Origin: Rhodobiaceae bacterium
Lineage (GTDB): Bacteria; Pseudomonadota; Alphaproteobacteria; Parvibaculales; Parvibaculaceae
Direction of reading: 5' to 3'
DNA: 64,000 nt
NCBI GenBank assembly: GCA_003330885.1
Contig: CP030277.1
Coordinates: 3,150,001-3,214,000, forward strand
Shown: piece by piece, positions 36,855 through 45,867 of the stretch
Numbering within the stretch: the first letter of the stretch is position 1
How the letters are laid out: the number at the start of each line of letters is the position of its first letter
Notes under the pieces: model-generated
What the model saw: only the letters and a program-made list of their open reading frames with translations
What the model was told of the DNA's origin: nothing
Database searches by the model: none
Translations under genes and position numbers: made by a program

Positions 36855-38019
36855 GGCCGCAGCGTCTGATTTGAGTGCGCCCGATCCGGGCTTTGGCATC
36901 TATGTGCATTGGCCTTTCTGCCAGGCAAAATGCCCCTATTGCGATTTCAATTCCCATGTCGTCCGCGCCATTGATCAATCAGCCTATGCTCGCGCCTTAG
37001 TGCGTGAGCTTGAGCATATGGCGACGCTGTCTGATCCGCAGACCGTTACCAGCATCTTCTTTGGTGGGGGCACCCCGTCTCTTATGGAACCTGCGACCGT
37101 AGAAACGGTCCTTGCGGCCATCGACCGTCTCTGGGGGATCAATCAGGGAGTCGAGATTTCTCTCGAAGCCAATCCAACAAGTGTCGAAGCAGAAAAGTTC
37201 CGAGCTCTCGCCGCGATGGGCGTCAATCGCGTCTCTCTTGGAGTGCAGGCGCTGAACGACAAAGACCTGAAATTTTTGGGCCGCCTTCATTCTGTTGACG
37301 AGGCGCTAGGAGCCATTGAGCTTGCCCGCACGCATTTCGGGCGCATGTCCTTTGATCTCATTTATGCGCGACCTCAGCAAACCGTTGAGGCCTGGACGCA
37401 AGAGCTCACACGGGCATTGTCGTTCGCGGTGGATCATCTGTCGCTCTATCAACTCACCATCGAAGAAGGCACGCCCTTCTTTGATCTTCATGCCCGCGGC
37501 GCCTTTGCCGTGCCCGATGAAGATCAGGCGACCGCCCTCTATGACGCAACCCAATCAATCTGCGCAGACGCCGGGCTGAGCGCTTATGAAGTTTCGAACC
37601 ACGCAAAGCCCGGCGCGGAGTGTCGTCACAATCTCACCTATTGGCGCTATGGAGATTATGTGGGGGTTGGCCCCGGCGCTCATGGGCGCATCACAAAGGA
37701 TGGGGTGAAGCGCGCGACGGTGACCGAGCGCATGCCATCCAAATGGCTGGCATTGGTGGAGGCTCAAGACCATGGGCTGGTCGACCAGGAAACAATTACC
37801 CCCACCCAATCAGCCGAAGAGATGATGTTGATGGGCCTCCGTCTGGAGGAGGGCGTCTCCCTTGAGCGTTATGCAACGCTCGCTGGACACCCGGTCAATC
37901 CAGACCGTCTGACTGACCTATCAGCCGATGGCCTGTTGCAAACGAATGGTGATCAGCTCAAAGCCACTCCGGCAGGCCGCCTCGTTCTCAACAAGCTTTT
38001 GGGTGAGTTACTGGTTTAG
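36838..38019 (+). CDS. hemW: Radical SAM heme chaperone HemW
   Basis: HemW, formerly annotated as an oxygen-independent coproporphyrinogen oxidase-like protein, binds heme and a radical-SAM [4Fe-4S] cluster and delivers heme to target enzymes. The 393-residue protein has [19 protein letters not shown] near the N-terminus, with the C-x3-C-x2-C cluster ligands. [18 protein letters not shown] and [11 protein letters not shown] follow, as in the HemN-like fold. True HemN has an extra N-terminal segment that is missing here. The gene overlaps rdgB by 17 bases and ends at element B. Confidence 0.94.
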   Translation: MSSSNRAAASDLSAPDPGFGIYVHWPFCQAKCPYCDFNSHVVRAIDQSAYARALVRELEHMATLSDPQTVTSIFFGGGTPSLMEPATVETVLAAIDRLWGINQGVEISLEANPTSVEAEKFRALAAMGVNRVSLGVQALNDKDLKFLGRLHSVDEALGAIELARTHFGRMSFDLIYARPQQTVEAWTQELTRALSFAVDHLSLYQLTIEEGTPFFDLHARGAFAVPDEDQATALYDATQSICADAGLSAYEVSNHAKPGAECRHNLTYWRYGDYVGVGPGAHGRITKDGVKRATVTERMPSKWLALVEAQDHGLVDQETITPTQSAEEMMLMGLRLEEGVSLERYATLAGHPVNPDRLTDLSADGLLQTNGDQLKATPAGRLVLNKLLGELLV

Positions 38020-38113
38020 TTAGGGGTTCAGAACGAAGGCCCACGCTAGTGAAGTTTGAGCCGTCGGCACAATGGTGAAAGCCTGTCGTGCTCAATACAA
38101 AGCCAAACTGAAA

Positions 38114-38282
38114 TGTCATTACCCGGCTTGTCCGGGTAATCCAGGGTGAGAGACCCGAAATGGCCGACACCCACAAGCTGTGAAAGAAATCACACTGCTG
38201 CAGACGACACAGCCACACTTCCACAATTACGCATCGACGGTAACTGCAGCCCTGGATTGCCCGAATAAATCGGGCAATGACA
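38114..38282. repeat. MITE-like palindromic element, copy B
   Basis: The element is 169 bp with 33-bp terminal inverted repeats (38114-38146 and 38250-38282). Its terminal hairpins are ATTACCCGG/CCGGGTAAT and ATTGCCCGA/TCGGGCAAT, each 9 bp and fully paired. Compared with copy A, arms differ in both partners so that pairing is kept. The interior is mostly different, with a shared GAAATCAC patch. It lies between convergent hemW and the GST gene. Confidence 0.8.
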
Positions 38283-38316
38283 ATGAGTGTTAGGTAAAAG
38301 AAAGCAAGCTCTCCGC

Positions 38317-38976
38317 CTAACCTTCTTCTGGAAAATCAGGCTGGTTTTCCGGCGCGGCTTTGATAAAGGCCGGGTGCGTGTTGCACGCATCCACAATCGC
38401 CGCGAGATGGGGATAGGGTGTGAGATTGAGCCCCAGGTTCTGATAATTTGCATATTGTGGCACCAGGAACAGGTCCGCCACGCTCGGGCGGTCCCCAAAA
38501 CAATAAGGCCCCTCATCCCTGTTCTCAGACACCAGCGTCTCCAGCGCATGGAGGCCCTTGTCCGCCCAGGTGACATACCACTTGGCGACAGCTTTCTGAT
38601 CTAGCTCCAATTCTTGGCCCAGATATTTGATGACACGCATATTATGGAGCGGGTGCATGCCGGCGGCCACCGTCATCGCGAAAGCTTTGGCCTGGGCTTT
38701 TTTTAGCGGATCTGCTGGATAGAGCGACGGCGTTGGATGAAGGTCTTCCAGATAATCGAGGATCGCCATCGACTCGATCAGAATCCTTCCGTCATGCTCC
38801 AACGCTGGAATGAGCCGCATTGGATTGATCTTACCAAACTCCTCACCCAGATGTTCTTCCGCAGGCGGAGCAATATCAACAGAGACATACTCAAAAGGAA
38901 TGTCTTTAAGATGAAGCGCGATGCGCACCCGGCGCCCGGCCGAGTTCGCATAGGAATTATATAGACGATAGGTCAT
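38317..38976 (-). CDS. Glutathione S-transferase, zeta/maleylacetoacetate isomerase-like
   Basis: The 219-residue protein has an N-terminal thioredoxin-like domain (RLYNSYANSAGRRVRIALHL) followed by NPMRLIPALEHDGRILIESM, and an all-alpha C-terminal domain with SVADLFLVPQYANYQNLG. The layout is that of zeta-class GST, which includes maleylacetoacetate isomerase of tyrosine breakdown. The active-site SSCS motif is here NSYANSAG, with Ser but no Cys. The start at 38976 is taken because the motif then begins at once. No fumarylacetoacetase or homogentisate dioxygenase gene is nearby, so the substrate is uncertain. Confidence 0.85.
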   Translation of the reverse strand: MTYRLYNSYANSAGRRVRIALHLKDIPFEYVSVDIAPPAEEHLGEEFGKINPMRLIPALEHDGRILIESMAILDYLEDLHPTPSLYPADPLKKAQAKAFAMTVAAGMHPLHNMRVIKYLGQELELDQKAVAKWYVTWADKGLHALETLVSENRDEGPYCFGDRPSVADLFLVPQYANYQNLGLNLTPYPHLAAIVDACNTHPAFIKAAPENQPDFPEEG

Positions 38977-39080
38977 GAACTGAGCCCATAAACGGAAGAA
39001 CAATGCGATCGAGCTTGGTCCTGCCGATCTTTCAGGTCAACGGAGCCAACACATGCTCAGCCGTTCGATTGGCGTGAGGG

Positions 39081-40448
39081 TCAGAAAGTTGGCGCTGGTA
39101 CGAAGCTCTGTGGTGCAGGGTCAACAACGACCGGCCCATTCCGACGAAGCTCCAGGATAGCGAGGCCGCGTTCATTGCGACCATCGGGCAGGAAGCGGAA
39201 AATGCCATCAACACCGGCAAAGCCGTCCGGGTTGCCAAGGATTTGTTCGTTGAACCGCTGACCCTGAGGCCGTGCCGCAAGTGCTGAAGCGAGGCTGGTC
39301 GCGTCATAACCAAGGCTTGCGATCCGAGGCGGCTCAGAGCCGAAGGCGCGCGCATAACGTTGTTCGAAGGCACGATGGGCTTCCCGGGGCGGCGCAGCAA
39401 ACCATCCACCAACAAGGCTGGGTTCGCGACCAAGCGCGGCATCGTCCCATTGGCCGGTGCCAAGAAATTGCACCTTACGCGGGTCGACGTCGAAATAGGG
39501 AAGAAGCGGGGCGACGGAGCGAAGTTCCGTACCGCCTGCCGGCACGAATACCGCCTGATAGGGCACGTCGCCGAGGGTCTCGCGATTTTCCAGCGCTTTC
39601 AACGCGGCTTCGGCCTCGGGATCATCGACCAACGCCTCAAGCCGGGCTTTTTCCCTCGCCAGGGCGCGTTTGCGATCATCATAAAGGGCAAGCCGTCTGG
39701 CTGGCTCAAACATGGCTTCCGCTCGGTTGGGATAGCTCTCAATTCTGTAAACCTCACCAGCCCGTGCGGTAACGGCATTGGTCAGCGCCTGGCGCATCAA
39801 GCTGCCATAACTGTTTTGGGGCACCATGCCCGCAAACACGGTGAGGCCCTGCAGCCCCGCATAATCTACCACCCGGTCAACATCCTGCTCAGGCAGGAAG
39901 GACAGCAGATAGACCCCGTTTCCAGCGACACTGCTGTCACTGGAGAAGGCGATGACCGGCACATTGCGTTGGGCGGCGATGGGCCGGACAGCCGTAACAG
40001 AACCCGCGAAGAGCGGTCCGAGAATAAGTTCAGCCCCTTCCTGCAGGGCTTCCCGTGCGGCCCCTTCGGCACCGGAATTGGTGCCGCGCGTGTCTTTGGG
40101 GATCAGAAGAACATTCGGGTTCCCAAATTCAAAGAGCGCGAGCTGGGCGGCGTTCAAAAGAGATTCAGCGACGTTTCGCACAGAAGGTTGCCGAGCGCTG
40201 AGCGGCAGCAGCACTGCAATGCGAACCGCGTCACGGTCCCCCATATGTGGCGGACGCAAAAAGAGCGCGCGATCTTGTTGTGTCGCTGGCGGAGGTGTCA
40301 CCGCAATTGGCGTTTCTGAGCGCGGCTGTTGTGAAACCGGCGGAGGCGTGCTGTTAGAGGCGCAGGCTGCCAGCACAAAGGAAACGGAGACAAGAAGTGC
40401 GAGGCGGGCAATGGCGCCGGAACGGCGACCAAAACGATAGATCGACAA
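39081..40448 (-). CDS. LpoA-like penicillin-binding protein activator lipoprotein
   Basis: The 455-residue protein has a signal peptide and lipobox ending VLAAC (Cys29), a Pro-rich linker (to about 60), and a type I periplasmic-binding-protein fold from about 70, with RIAVLLPLSARQPSVRNVAE and ILGPLFAGSVTAVRPIA. In gammaproteobacteria LpoA stimulates PBP1A in peptidoglycan synthesis; alphaproteobacterial homologues lack its N-terminal TPR part, as here. It is divergent from rsmI, a conserved pairing. Function as a PBP activator is inferred from family. Confidence 0.88.
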   Translation of the reverse strand: MSIYRFGRRSGAIARLALLVSVSFVLAACASNSTPPPVSQQPRSETPIAVTPPPATQQDRALFLRPPHMGDRDAVRIAVLLPLSARQPSVRNVAESLLNAAQLALFEFGNPNVLLIPKDTRGTNSGAEGAAREALQEGAELILGPLFAGSVTAVRPIAAQRNVPVIAFSSDSSVAGNGVYLLSFLPEQDVDRVVDYAGLQGLTVFAGMVPQNSYGSLMRQALTNAVTARAGEVYRIESYPNRAEAMFEPARRLALYDDRKRALAREKARLEALVDDPEAEAALKALENRETLGDVPYQAVFVPAGGTELRSVAPLLPYFDVDPRKVQFLGTGQWDDAALGREPSLVGGWFAAPPREAHRAFEQRYARAFGSEPPRIASLGYDATSLASALAARPQGQRFNEQILGNPDGFAGVDGIFRFLPDGRNERGLAILELRRNGPVVVDPAPQSFVPAPTF

Positions 40449-40662
40449 CCTAAATCCCCTTTAGTGCGGTGATCATAAACATGGCCTGGTGTGGCATATC
40501 GGCTGCCACGCCAATTTCAAACGCGACTTTATATAGAAACATTAGCTAGAGACACGGGGGAAACGGCTTTTTTGTGGCGCGGGCGCCATCCGCATAGACA
40601 AAGAGGGTCCGAGCGCGGCACTTTGGCAACATCATCACGCACAGAAAAGCCGATTGAAATAC

Positions 40663-41499
40663 ATGGAACCAGGCCTTTACATCGTCGCAACGCCCATTGG
40701 GAACGCTCGTGACATCACGCTTCGTGCCCTGGATGTGTTGGCCGCAGCTGATCTTGTGCTGTGTGAGGACACGCGGGTCACCTCAAAGCTCTTTGCAATC
40801 CACGGCCTGAAGACGCCCCTGCGCGCGTATCATGAGCACAACGCCATCACCGAACGTCCAAAAGTGATCACCCGCATCCAGGACGGGGCCGCTGTGGCGC
40901 TGGTCTCTGACGCAGGCACGCCGCTGATATCTGATCCGGGCTACAAGCTTGTTCAGGCCATGCTGGAAGAAGACCTGGCCGTCACCACTTTGCCCGGCGC
41001 GAGCTCAGTCATGGCAGCGCTGACCCTTGCCGGATTGCCCACGGACAGATTTCTCTTTGCGGGCTTTCTGCCCCCAAAGCAGGCAGCGCGCCGCACTGCT
41101 CTTGAAGAAGTGCAGGGCCTCTCCGCGAGCCTTGTATATCTGGAAAGCCCGAGACGGCTTGCCGCCATGCTTGCAGATGTCTCCACCGTCCTGGGCGATC
41201 GGCGGGTATCTGTCGCAAGAGAGCTCACAAAGAAGTTCGAAGAGGTGCGCCGCGGCACGGCCGCCGAGCTTGCGGCACATTACGAGGAAGCAGGCGCGCC
41301 AAAAGGGGAAGTGGTTGTCATTGTCGGGCCGTCACAGGGGGATGCTGTGATTGATGAAGCATCTGTTGATGACATGCTCCGTAAAGCGCTCACCCAGCAC
41401 TCTCTGAAAGATGCGGTTGCGGCGGTGACCGGCGCAACAGGCTTAAAACGCCGGGAGGTTTATACGCGCGCGCTCGACCTCTCTAAGGATGAGGTTTGA
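40663..41499 (+). CDS. rsmI: 16S rRNA (cytidine(1402)-2'-O)-methyltransferase
   Basis: RsmI methylates the ribose of C1402 in the decoding centre using SAM. The 278-residue protein has the TP-methylase N-terminus GLYIVATPIGNARDITLRAL, CEDTRVTSKL, ALVSDAGTPLISDPGYKLV and the PGASSVMAALTLAGLP loop. The start is given as ATG 40663; TTG 40654 is possible. It is followed by yraN with a 5-bp gap and is divergent from the LpoA-like gene, the standard order in related genomes. Confidence 0.95.
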   Translation: MEPGLYIVATPIGNARDITLRALDVLAAADLVLCEDTRVTSKLFAIHGLKTPLRAYHEHNAITERPKVITRIQDGAAVALVSDAGTPLISDPGYKLVQAMLEEDLAVTTLPGASSVMAALTLAGLPTDRFLFAGFLPPKQAARRTALEEVQGLSASLVYLESPRRLAAMLADVSTVLGDRRVSVARELTKKFEEVRRGTAAELAAHYEEAGAPKGEVVVIVGPSQGDAVIDEASVDDMLRKALTQHSLKDAVAAVTGATGLKRREVYTRALDLSKDEV

Positions 41500-41504
41500 G
41501 TCAA

Positions 41505-41873
41505 ATGGCGCGCCTCTCTAAACGGGAAAAAGGGGCGCAGGCCTACGACCGAGGGCTGTGGGCAGAACGGCTCGCGCGGTGGCTTTTGTGGGTTAAGCTT
41601 TACCGGATTGTTGGTGAGCGCGTGAAAACACGCGGGGGCGAGGTCGATATCCTTGCCCGAAAGGGCAAGACCCTGATCGTCGTGGAAGTAAAGGCGCGCC
41701 AGACCCTTGAGGGTGCGGCGGATGCGGTAACGCCCAAGCAATGGACGCGCCTGCTGCGGGCGGGAGAAATCCTCCTGTCGCGGGAACCGGACGGCACCTC
41801 ACTCCGTTTTGATGTGGTGCATGTGGTTCCTGGTCGCTGGCCTCGGCATATCAAGGATGCCTGGCGGCCTTAA
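41505..41873 (+). CDS. yraN: UPF0102 (YraN) family endonuclease-like protein
   Basis: The 122-residue protein has the nuclease-like core of the family: GERVKTRGGEVDILARKGKT followed by LIVVEVKARQTLE, with the acidic and lysine residues of a restriction-endonuclease-type fold. The N-terminus begins MARLSKREKGAQAYDRG after choosing ATG 41505 over an upstream TTG that overlaps rsmI. The biological role of YraN is unresolved. Position after rsmI is conserved. Confidence 0.92.
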   Translation: MARLSKREKGAQAYDRGLWAERLARWLLWVKLYRIVGERVKTRGGEVDILARKGKTLIVVEVKARQTLEGAADAVTPKQWTRLLRAGEILLSREPDGTSLRFDVVHVVPGRWPRHIKDAWRP

Positions 41874-41941
41874 GTACCCAGCCTCCCCATGCTACCAATA
41901 GAGGCGCGGATGATTCGGGTGCGCGACGGGCGGAGGTTGAG

Positions 41942-42565
41942 ATGCGGTTCAACAGGTTCAGCCAAAGAACAACATATCGAGCGGTAGCGAGCATAGCGGT
42001 CCTGTGCGTCCTGAGTGCCTGCTCGGTGCCTGGCATGGTGATTGGGGCGGGCGCCACAGCTGGCATCGCAGCGGCGGAAGAGCGCGGCGTTGAAACCGCG
42101 CTTGATGACTTGAAGATTGATGTCGAAATAAAGCGACAGTTTTTCGAACTGGATGAAAACCTTCTCGCCGCGATATCAACCGAAGTGCATGACGGGCGCG
42201 TATTGCTGACCGGTGTCGTCGATGAGCCTGAAATGCGGATGAGTGCCGCCCGCCTTTCATGGGGCGTGGACGGTGTGTCCGAGGTCATTAATGAAATCAA
42301 GGTCGCTGGCGACGCCAGTATCGCCCAGGCCTCTAAAGACATCTTCATCTCGACAGAACTTCGCGCGCGTCTCATGGGGGACGGCGATGTCTCGGCCATT
42401 AATTATTCAATAGAGACTGTCCGCGGCACGATCTATCTGCTGGGCATTGCCCGCTCAGAAAGTGAGTTGCAGCGGGTCATCAATCATGCCCGCAACGTGT
42501 CGGGCGTGCGTAATATCGTCCCCTATGTGCGGGTCAAGCCACCTGAACAGGACCAACCGGTCTAA
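41942..42565 (+). CDS. BON-domain lipoprotein
   Basis: The 207-residue protein has a signal peptide with lipobox LSAC (Cys22), then two BON domains at about 50-125 and 130-200. The domains contain VHDGRVLLTGVVDEPE and VRGTIYLLGIARSESE, the typical VxLxG strands. BON proteins such as DolP/YraP keep the outer membrane intact under stress. The block yraN-BON-gshB resembles the E. coli yraN-diaA-dolP neighbourhood, supporting a DolP-like role by inference. It starts 69 bp after yraN. Confidence 0.9.
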   Translation: MRFNRFSQRTTYRAVASIAVLCVLSACSVPGMVIGAGATAGIAAAEERGVETALDDLKIDVEIKRQFFELDENLLAAISTEVHDGRVLLTGVVDEPEMRMSAARLSWGVDGVSEVINEIKVAGDASIAQASKDIFISTELRARLMGDGDVSAINYSIETVRGTIYLLGIARSESELQRVINHARNVSGVRNIVPYVRVKPPEQDQPV

Positions 42566-42664
42566 AAAGGCGACCATTAGCTTTGCCTTGGCGCTTGTCA
42601 TCCGCGCCCACCCGCCCCATCTTGCAAGCCAATAAGAACAAACATCTCACAGAGGGCGTATCTC

Positions 42665-43603
42665 ATGAGCTTGGACGTAGCGATCCAGATGGATCCGGTC
42701 GATGCGATCGACATAAACGGGGATTCAACATTCGCCATGGCGCTGGAAGCTCAGGCCCGCGGGTATTCACTGAGTTTTTATGAACCCCGGCACCTGTCCA
42801 TGCGGGACGGGCGTGTCTATGCCAAGACAAAGCCCATCACGCTCCGCCGGGAAGTTGGTAATCATGTCGATATCGGGGAAGAGCGGGTTGTGGATCTCGC
42901 TGATACAGACGTGGTGCTTATGCGCCAGGACCCGCCCTTTGACATGAGCTACATCACCGCAACCCATCTGCTTGAGAAAGTGCATGGGCAAACCCTGGTG
43001 GTGAACGACCCGGCCCATGTGCGCAATGCGCCTGAGAAGATTTTTGTCACAGAGTTTGACGGTGTCATGCCGCCAACCCTTATCACGTCTGACGAGGCTG
43101 AGATCAAAGCCTTCCGGGACGACTATAAGGACATTATCGTCAAGCCGCTCTATGGCAATGGGGGCGCTGGCGTCTTCCGCTTGCAGCCGGGCGATCAGAA
43201 CCTCAATTCTTTGCTGGAGCTCTTTACCGATCTCTATCGCGAACCGCTGATCGTGCAGCAATATCTGCCAGACGTGCGCAAAGGCGATAAGCGCATCATT
43301 CTGGTGGACGGAAAACCAGTGGGAGCATTGAACCGTGTGCCCGCAGAAGGCGAAAGCCGCTCCAACATGCATGTGGGTGGCCGTCCGGAAAAATCCGAAC
43401 TCACAAAACGCGAACAGGAAATCTGCGAGCAGATCGGCCCGGAACTGAAAGCGCGCGGCCTCATCTTTGTGGGCATTGATGTGATTGGGGATTATCTCAC
43501 GGAGATTAATGTCACGAGCCCGACAGGCATTCAGGAGATCGCACGGTTTGGCGGCGCGGACATCTCAGCCCTGATCTGGGACGCCATTGAAGAAAAGCTC
43601 TGA
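42665..43603 (+). CDS. gshB: Glutathione synthetase
   Basis: GshB joins gamma-glutamylcysteine and glycine with ATP. The 312-residue ATP-grasp protein begins [20 protein letters not shown], with [38 protein letters not shown] (nucleotide loop) and [15 protein letters not shown] (metal ligands) in order. Length matches E. coli GshB (316). It is followed 27 bp later by nitrile hydratase genes in the same direction. It is the last member of the rsmI-yraN-BON-gshB block. Confidence 0.97.
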   Translation: MSLDVAIQMDPVDAIDINGDSTFAMALEAQARGYSLSFYEPRHLSMRDGRVYAKTKPITLRREVGNHVDIGEERVVDLADTDVVLMRQDPPFDMSYITATHLLEKVHGQTLVVNDPAHVRNAPEKIFVTEFDGVMPPTLITSDEAEIKAFRDDYKDIIVKPLYGNGGAGVFRLQPGDQNLNSLLELFTDLYREPLIVQQYLPDVRKGDKRIILVDGKPVGALNRVPAEGESRSNMHVGGRPEKSELTKREQEICEQIGPELKARGLIFVGIDVIGDYLTEINVTSPTGIQEIARFGGADISALIWDAIEEKL

Positions 43604-43630
43604 GATACCAGTGACAGGGAGGAGATAACC

Positions 43631-44266
43631 ATGGACGGCATTCATGACCTGGGTGGGATGGCAGGCTTTGGCGCCATCTCTTACGAGGAAAATGAACCGG
43701 TCTTTCATGAGCCTTGGCAGGCAACGGCATTTGCCTTGAACATTGTTGGCATTGGGGTGCTGCGCAATCACAATGCAGATGAGTACCGTCATTCCATTGA
43801 GCGCATGCCGCCCATCCACTATCTCCAGGCGTGTTATTACGAGCGCGTCTTGACCGGCGCGGCGACCCTCTTTGTCGAAAAAGGTGTCCTGACCAAGGAA
43901 GAGCTGGAGGAACGCGCAGGCGGTGCGTTTCCGTTGGCGAGTCCCAACGCGCCTGACCCTATGGCAGAACTGGAACCGCAACCGGTCGCGCGGTTTAAGA
44001 AGGACGACCGTGTCACGGTGAAGGACATTCATCCGGCAGGCCACATTCGCGCGCCTCGCTTCTGTCGGGGCAAGACCGGCACTGTTCTGCATGTGGCGCC
44101 GGCTTTTTCATTTCCCGACGCTGCAGCTCATGGAGGCGCGTTCCGTAAAGAACACACCTACCATGTTGAGTTTGCCTCCACAGACCTGTGGGCGGATGCA
44201 GGTGCCGACAATGAAAGCGTCGTCGTCGATCTCTGGGATTCTTATTTAGACGGAGCGGACACATGA
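43631..44266 (+). CDS. nthB: Nitrile hydratase, beta subunit
   Basis: The beta subunit pairs with alpha to hydrate nitriles to amides. The 211-residue protein starts MDGIHDLGGMAGFG, a strong family signature, and has HSIERMPP around residue 55, with the conserved arginine that contacts alpha Cys ligands. The C-terminal SH3-like domain contains HIRAPRFCRGKTGTV. It overlaps the alpha gene by four bases (ATGA). Beta before alpha is the usual order for cobalt-type enzymes, as in Rhodococcus J1. I give nthB as the subunit name, not to be confused with endonuclease nth. Confidence 0.93.
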   Translation: MDGIHDLGGMAGFGAISYEENEPVFHEPWQATAFALNIVGIGVLRNHNADEYRHSIERMPPIHYLQACYYERVLTGAATLFVEKGVLTKEELEERAGGAFPLASPNAPDPMAELEPQPVARFKKDDRVTVKDIHPAGHIRAPRFCRGKTGTVLHVAPAFSFPDAAAHGGAFRKEHTYHVEFASTDLWADAGADNESVVVDLWDSYLDGADT

Positions 44267-44853
44267 GCACACCGACCAACATCGCCTCACCTATGGCCCG
44301 CACCGAAGCATTGCAGGGCGCGCTCACAGACAAGGGATTGATCCCCGAAGGGGCCGTTGAAGCTGTGATCCACACCGCTACTGAAGAATGGGATCCTAAA
44401 AATGGCGCCCGGGTTGTGGCGCGCGCATGGACCGATCCGGACTTTAAAAAGCGGTTGCTGGAAGATGCCACGGCCGCCTGTGCCGAACTTGGGTATGAAG
44501 GCATTCAGGGTGAATATATCGTCGCGTTGGAAGACGAGCCCGAGCGCCACAATGTGATTGTCTGTACCCAATGCTCCTGTACCGCCTGGCCAGTATTGGG
44601 CTTGCCGCCCGATTGGTACAAGAGCCCGGAATATCGGGCGCGTGTTGCGCGAGAGCCCCGCAAGGTCCTTAAAGAAATGGGCCTTGAACTCGATAGGAAA
44701 ATCGCGATTCGAGTTTGGGAAACAAGCGCAGAAACCCGCTACATGGTGATCCCCTGTCGGCCCGAAGGCACAGATGAGTGGAGCGAGGAACAGCTTGCAC
44801 CGCTGGTTTCCCGTGAGGCGCTCATTGGGATAGCACTGGCGCAAAAACCTTAA
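44263..44853 (+). CDS. nthA: Nitrile hydratase, alpha subunit (likely cobalt type)
   Basis: The 196-residue catalytic subunit binds the metal through VCTQCSC (Cys101, Cys104, Ser105, Cys106), where two cysteines are oxidised in the mature enzyme. Threonine at the second position of the C-T-x-C-S-C motif is the cobalt-type residue; serine is typical of iron enzymes. The position normally Leu is Gln here. GLPPDWYKSPEYRARV and REPRKVLKEMG follow as in the family. A thiocyanate hydrolase gamma subunit is an alternative but would need different partners. No activator gene follows in the window. Confidence 0.92.
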   Translation: MSTPTNIASPMARTEALQGALTDKGLIPEGAVEAVIHTATEEWDPKNGARVVARAWTDPDFKKRLLEDATAACAELGYEGIQGEYIVALEDEPERHNVIVCTQCSCTAWPVLGLPPDWYKSPEYRARVAREPRKVLKEMGLELDRKIAIRVWETSAETRYMVIPCRPEGTDEWSEEQLAPLVSREALIGIALAQKP

Positions 44854-44971
44854 GCGACCACGCCACTGCTTAATACTCATTTAGGTTTATTAGATCACTT
44901 TGGCTGCACAGATGAAGCCGAAAGCTTTCGGTGCAAAATGCCAGGGTGGTGGTGTGCAGATCGAACAAGAC

Positions 44972-45862
44972 ATGGAGAGAACACGCCTTCTCGTCTATGA
45001 ATCCAGTGGTGTTCAGCGAAAAATCATCAGCAATATCCTAGATACCGCCGGCTATTTGCCCCACATGGTGACCAGTGGCGAGGAAGCACTTGCTGAAGCC
45101 GCCAGCGGTGACTACAGCATCTTCATCTCAAGTCTTGAGCATTCAGATATTTCCGGGCTTGAGCTCTTCTGGCGAATTAAGGCGGATCCCAAAACACGCA
45201 ATATGTTCACAATTGCTGTGACGGCCCACGACGACAAGCGGGCCTTCGTCGAAGCGCTAGATAGCGGCGCCGACGACTTTTTGCGAAAACCTGTTGCAGA
45301 GCCGGAGCTGAAAGCGCGCCTGCGTGTCGCAAATCGAACGGTTCAGTTGCAAAACGATCTGCTTAATCTCGCTCTGACAGACGTATTGACTGGGATTGCC
45401 AACCGCCGCGCATTTATGGACCGCCTTGATGCGGAGGTGGCCCGCGCCATTCGTCACAGCACCGCCCTATGTGTGGCCATGGTGGACATTGATCACTTCA
45501 AGAAGGTGAATGACACCTATGGCCATGCGACCGGCGACATCGTGATTAAGACGATTGCGGAGACATTGTCCGATGGTCTTCGTGAAGTTGACACTGTGGG
45601 TCGCTTAGGCGGCGAGGAGTTCGCCATTATGCTTCCAGACAGCAGACTGGAAGACGGATTGAAAACGTGTGATCGGCTGCGTCAGTCGATTGAAGACTGT
45701 GTGATGCAAACTGAAGAGGGTGCTGCGCTTCAGGTCACCGCAAGCATAGGGATTGTTGAGTACACCAAGTCTGACCAGGCAGCAGACACATTGCTAAGCT
45801 TGGCCGACGAAGCTCTCTACAAATCAAAAGAGGGCGGTCGAAACAGGATAACGGCTGCTTGA
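44972..45862 (+). CDS. Diguanylate cyclase with degenerate receiver domain (PleD-like)
   Basis: The 296-residue protein has a REC-like domain (1-120) and a GGDEF domain (about 130-290) with GGEEF at 213-217 and an inhibitory I-site RxxD (Arg204-Asp207). Cyclic di-GMP synthesis with product feedback is expected. The receiver lacks the phosphoacceptor: the aspartate position is Ser54 in FISSLEHSD, and the acidic pair is replaced in LLVYESSG. The Lys and Thr of the switch (FLRKP, VTAHD) remain. The start may be ATG 44972 or GTG 44954. It is unlikely to be controlled by ordinary phosphorylation. Confidence 0.87.
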   Translation: MERTRLLVYESSGVQRKIISNILDTAGYLPHMVTSGEEALAEAASGDYSIFISSLEHSDISGLELFWRIKADPKTRNMFTIAVTAHDDKRAFVEALDSGADDFLRKPVAEPELKARLRVANRTVQLQNDLLNLALTDVLTGIANRRAFMDRLDAEVARAIRHSTALCVAMVDIDHFKKVNDTYGHATGDIVIKTIAETLSDGLREVDTVGRLGGEEFAIMLPDSRLEDGLKTCDRLRQSIEDCVMQTEEGAALQVTASIGIVEYTKSDQAADTLLSLADEALYKSKEGGRNRITAA

Positions 45863-45867
45863 AATTG

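Noticed and set aside
43631-44853. Thiocyanate hydrolase instead of nitrile hydratase
   Set aside because: The enzyme would need three subunits with a split beta-like chain; here one fused beta of normal length and one alpha are present.
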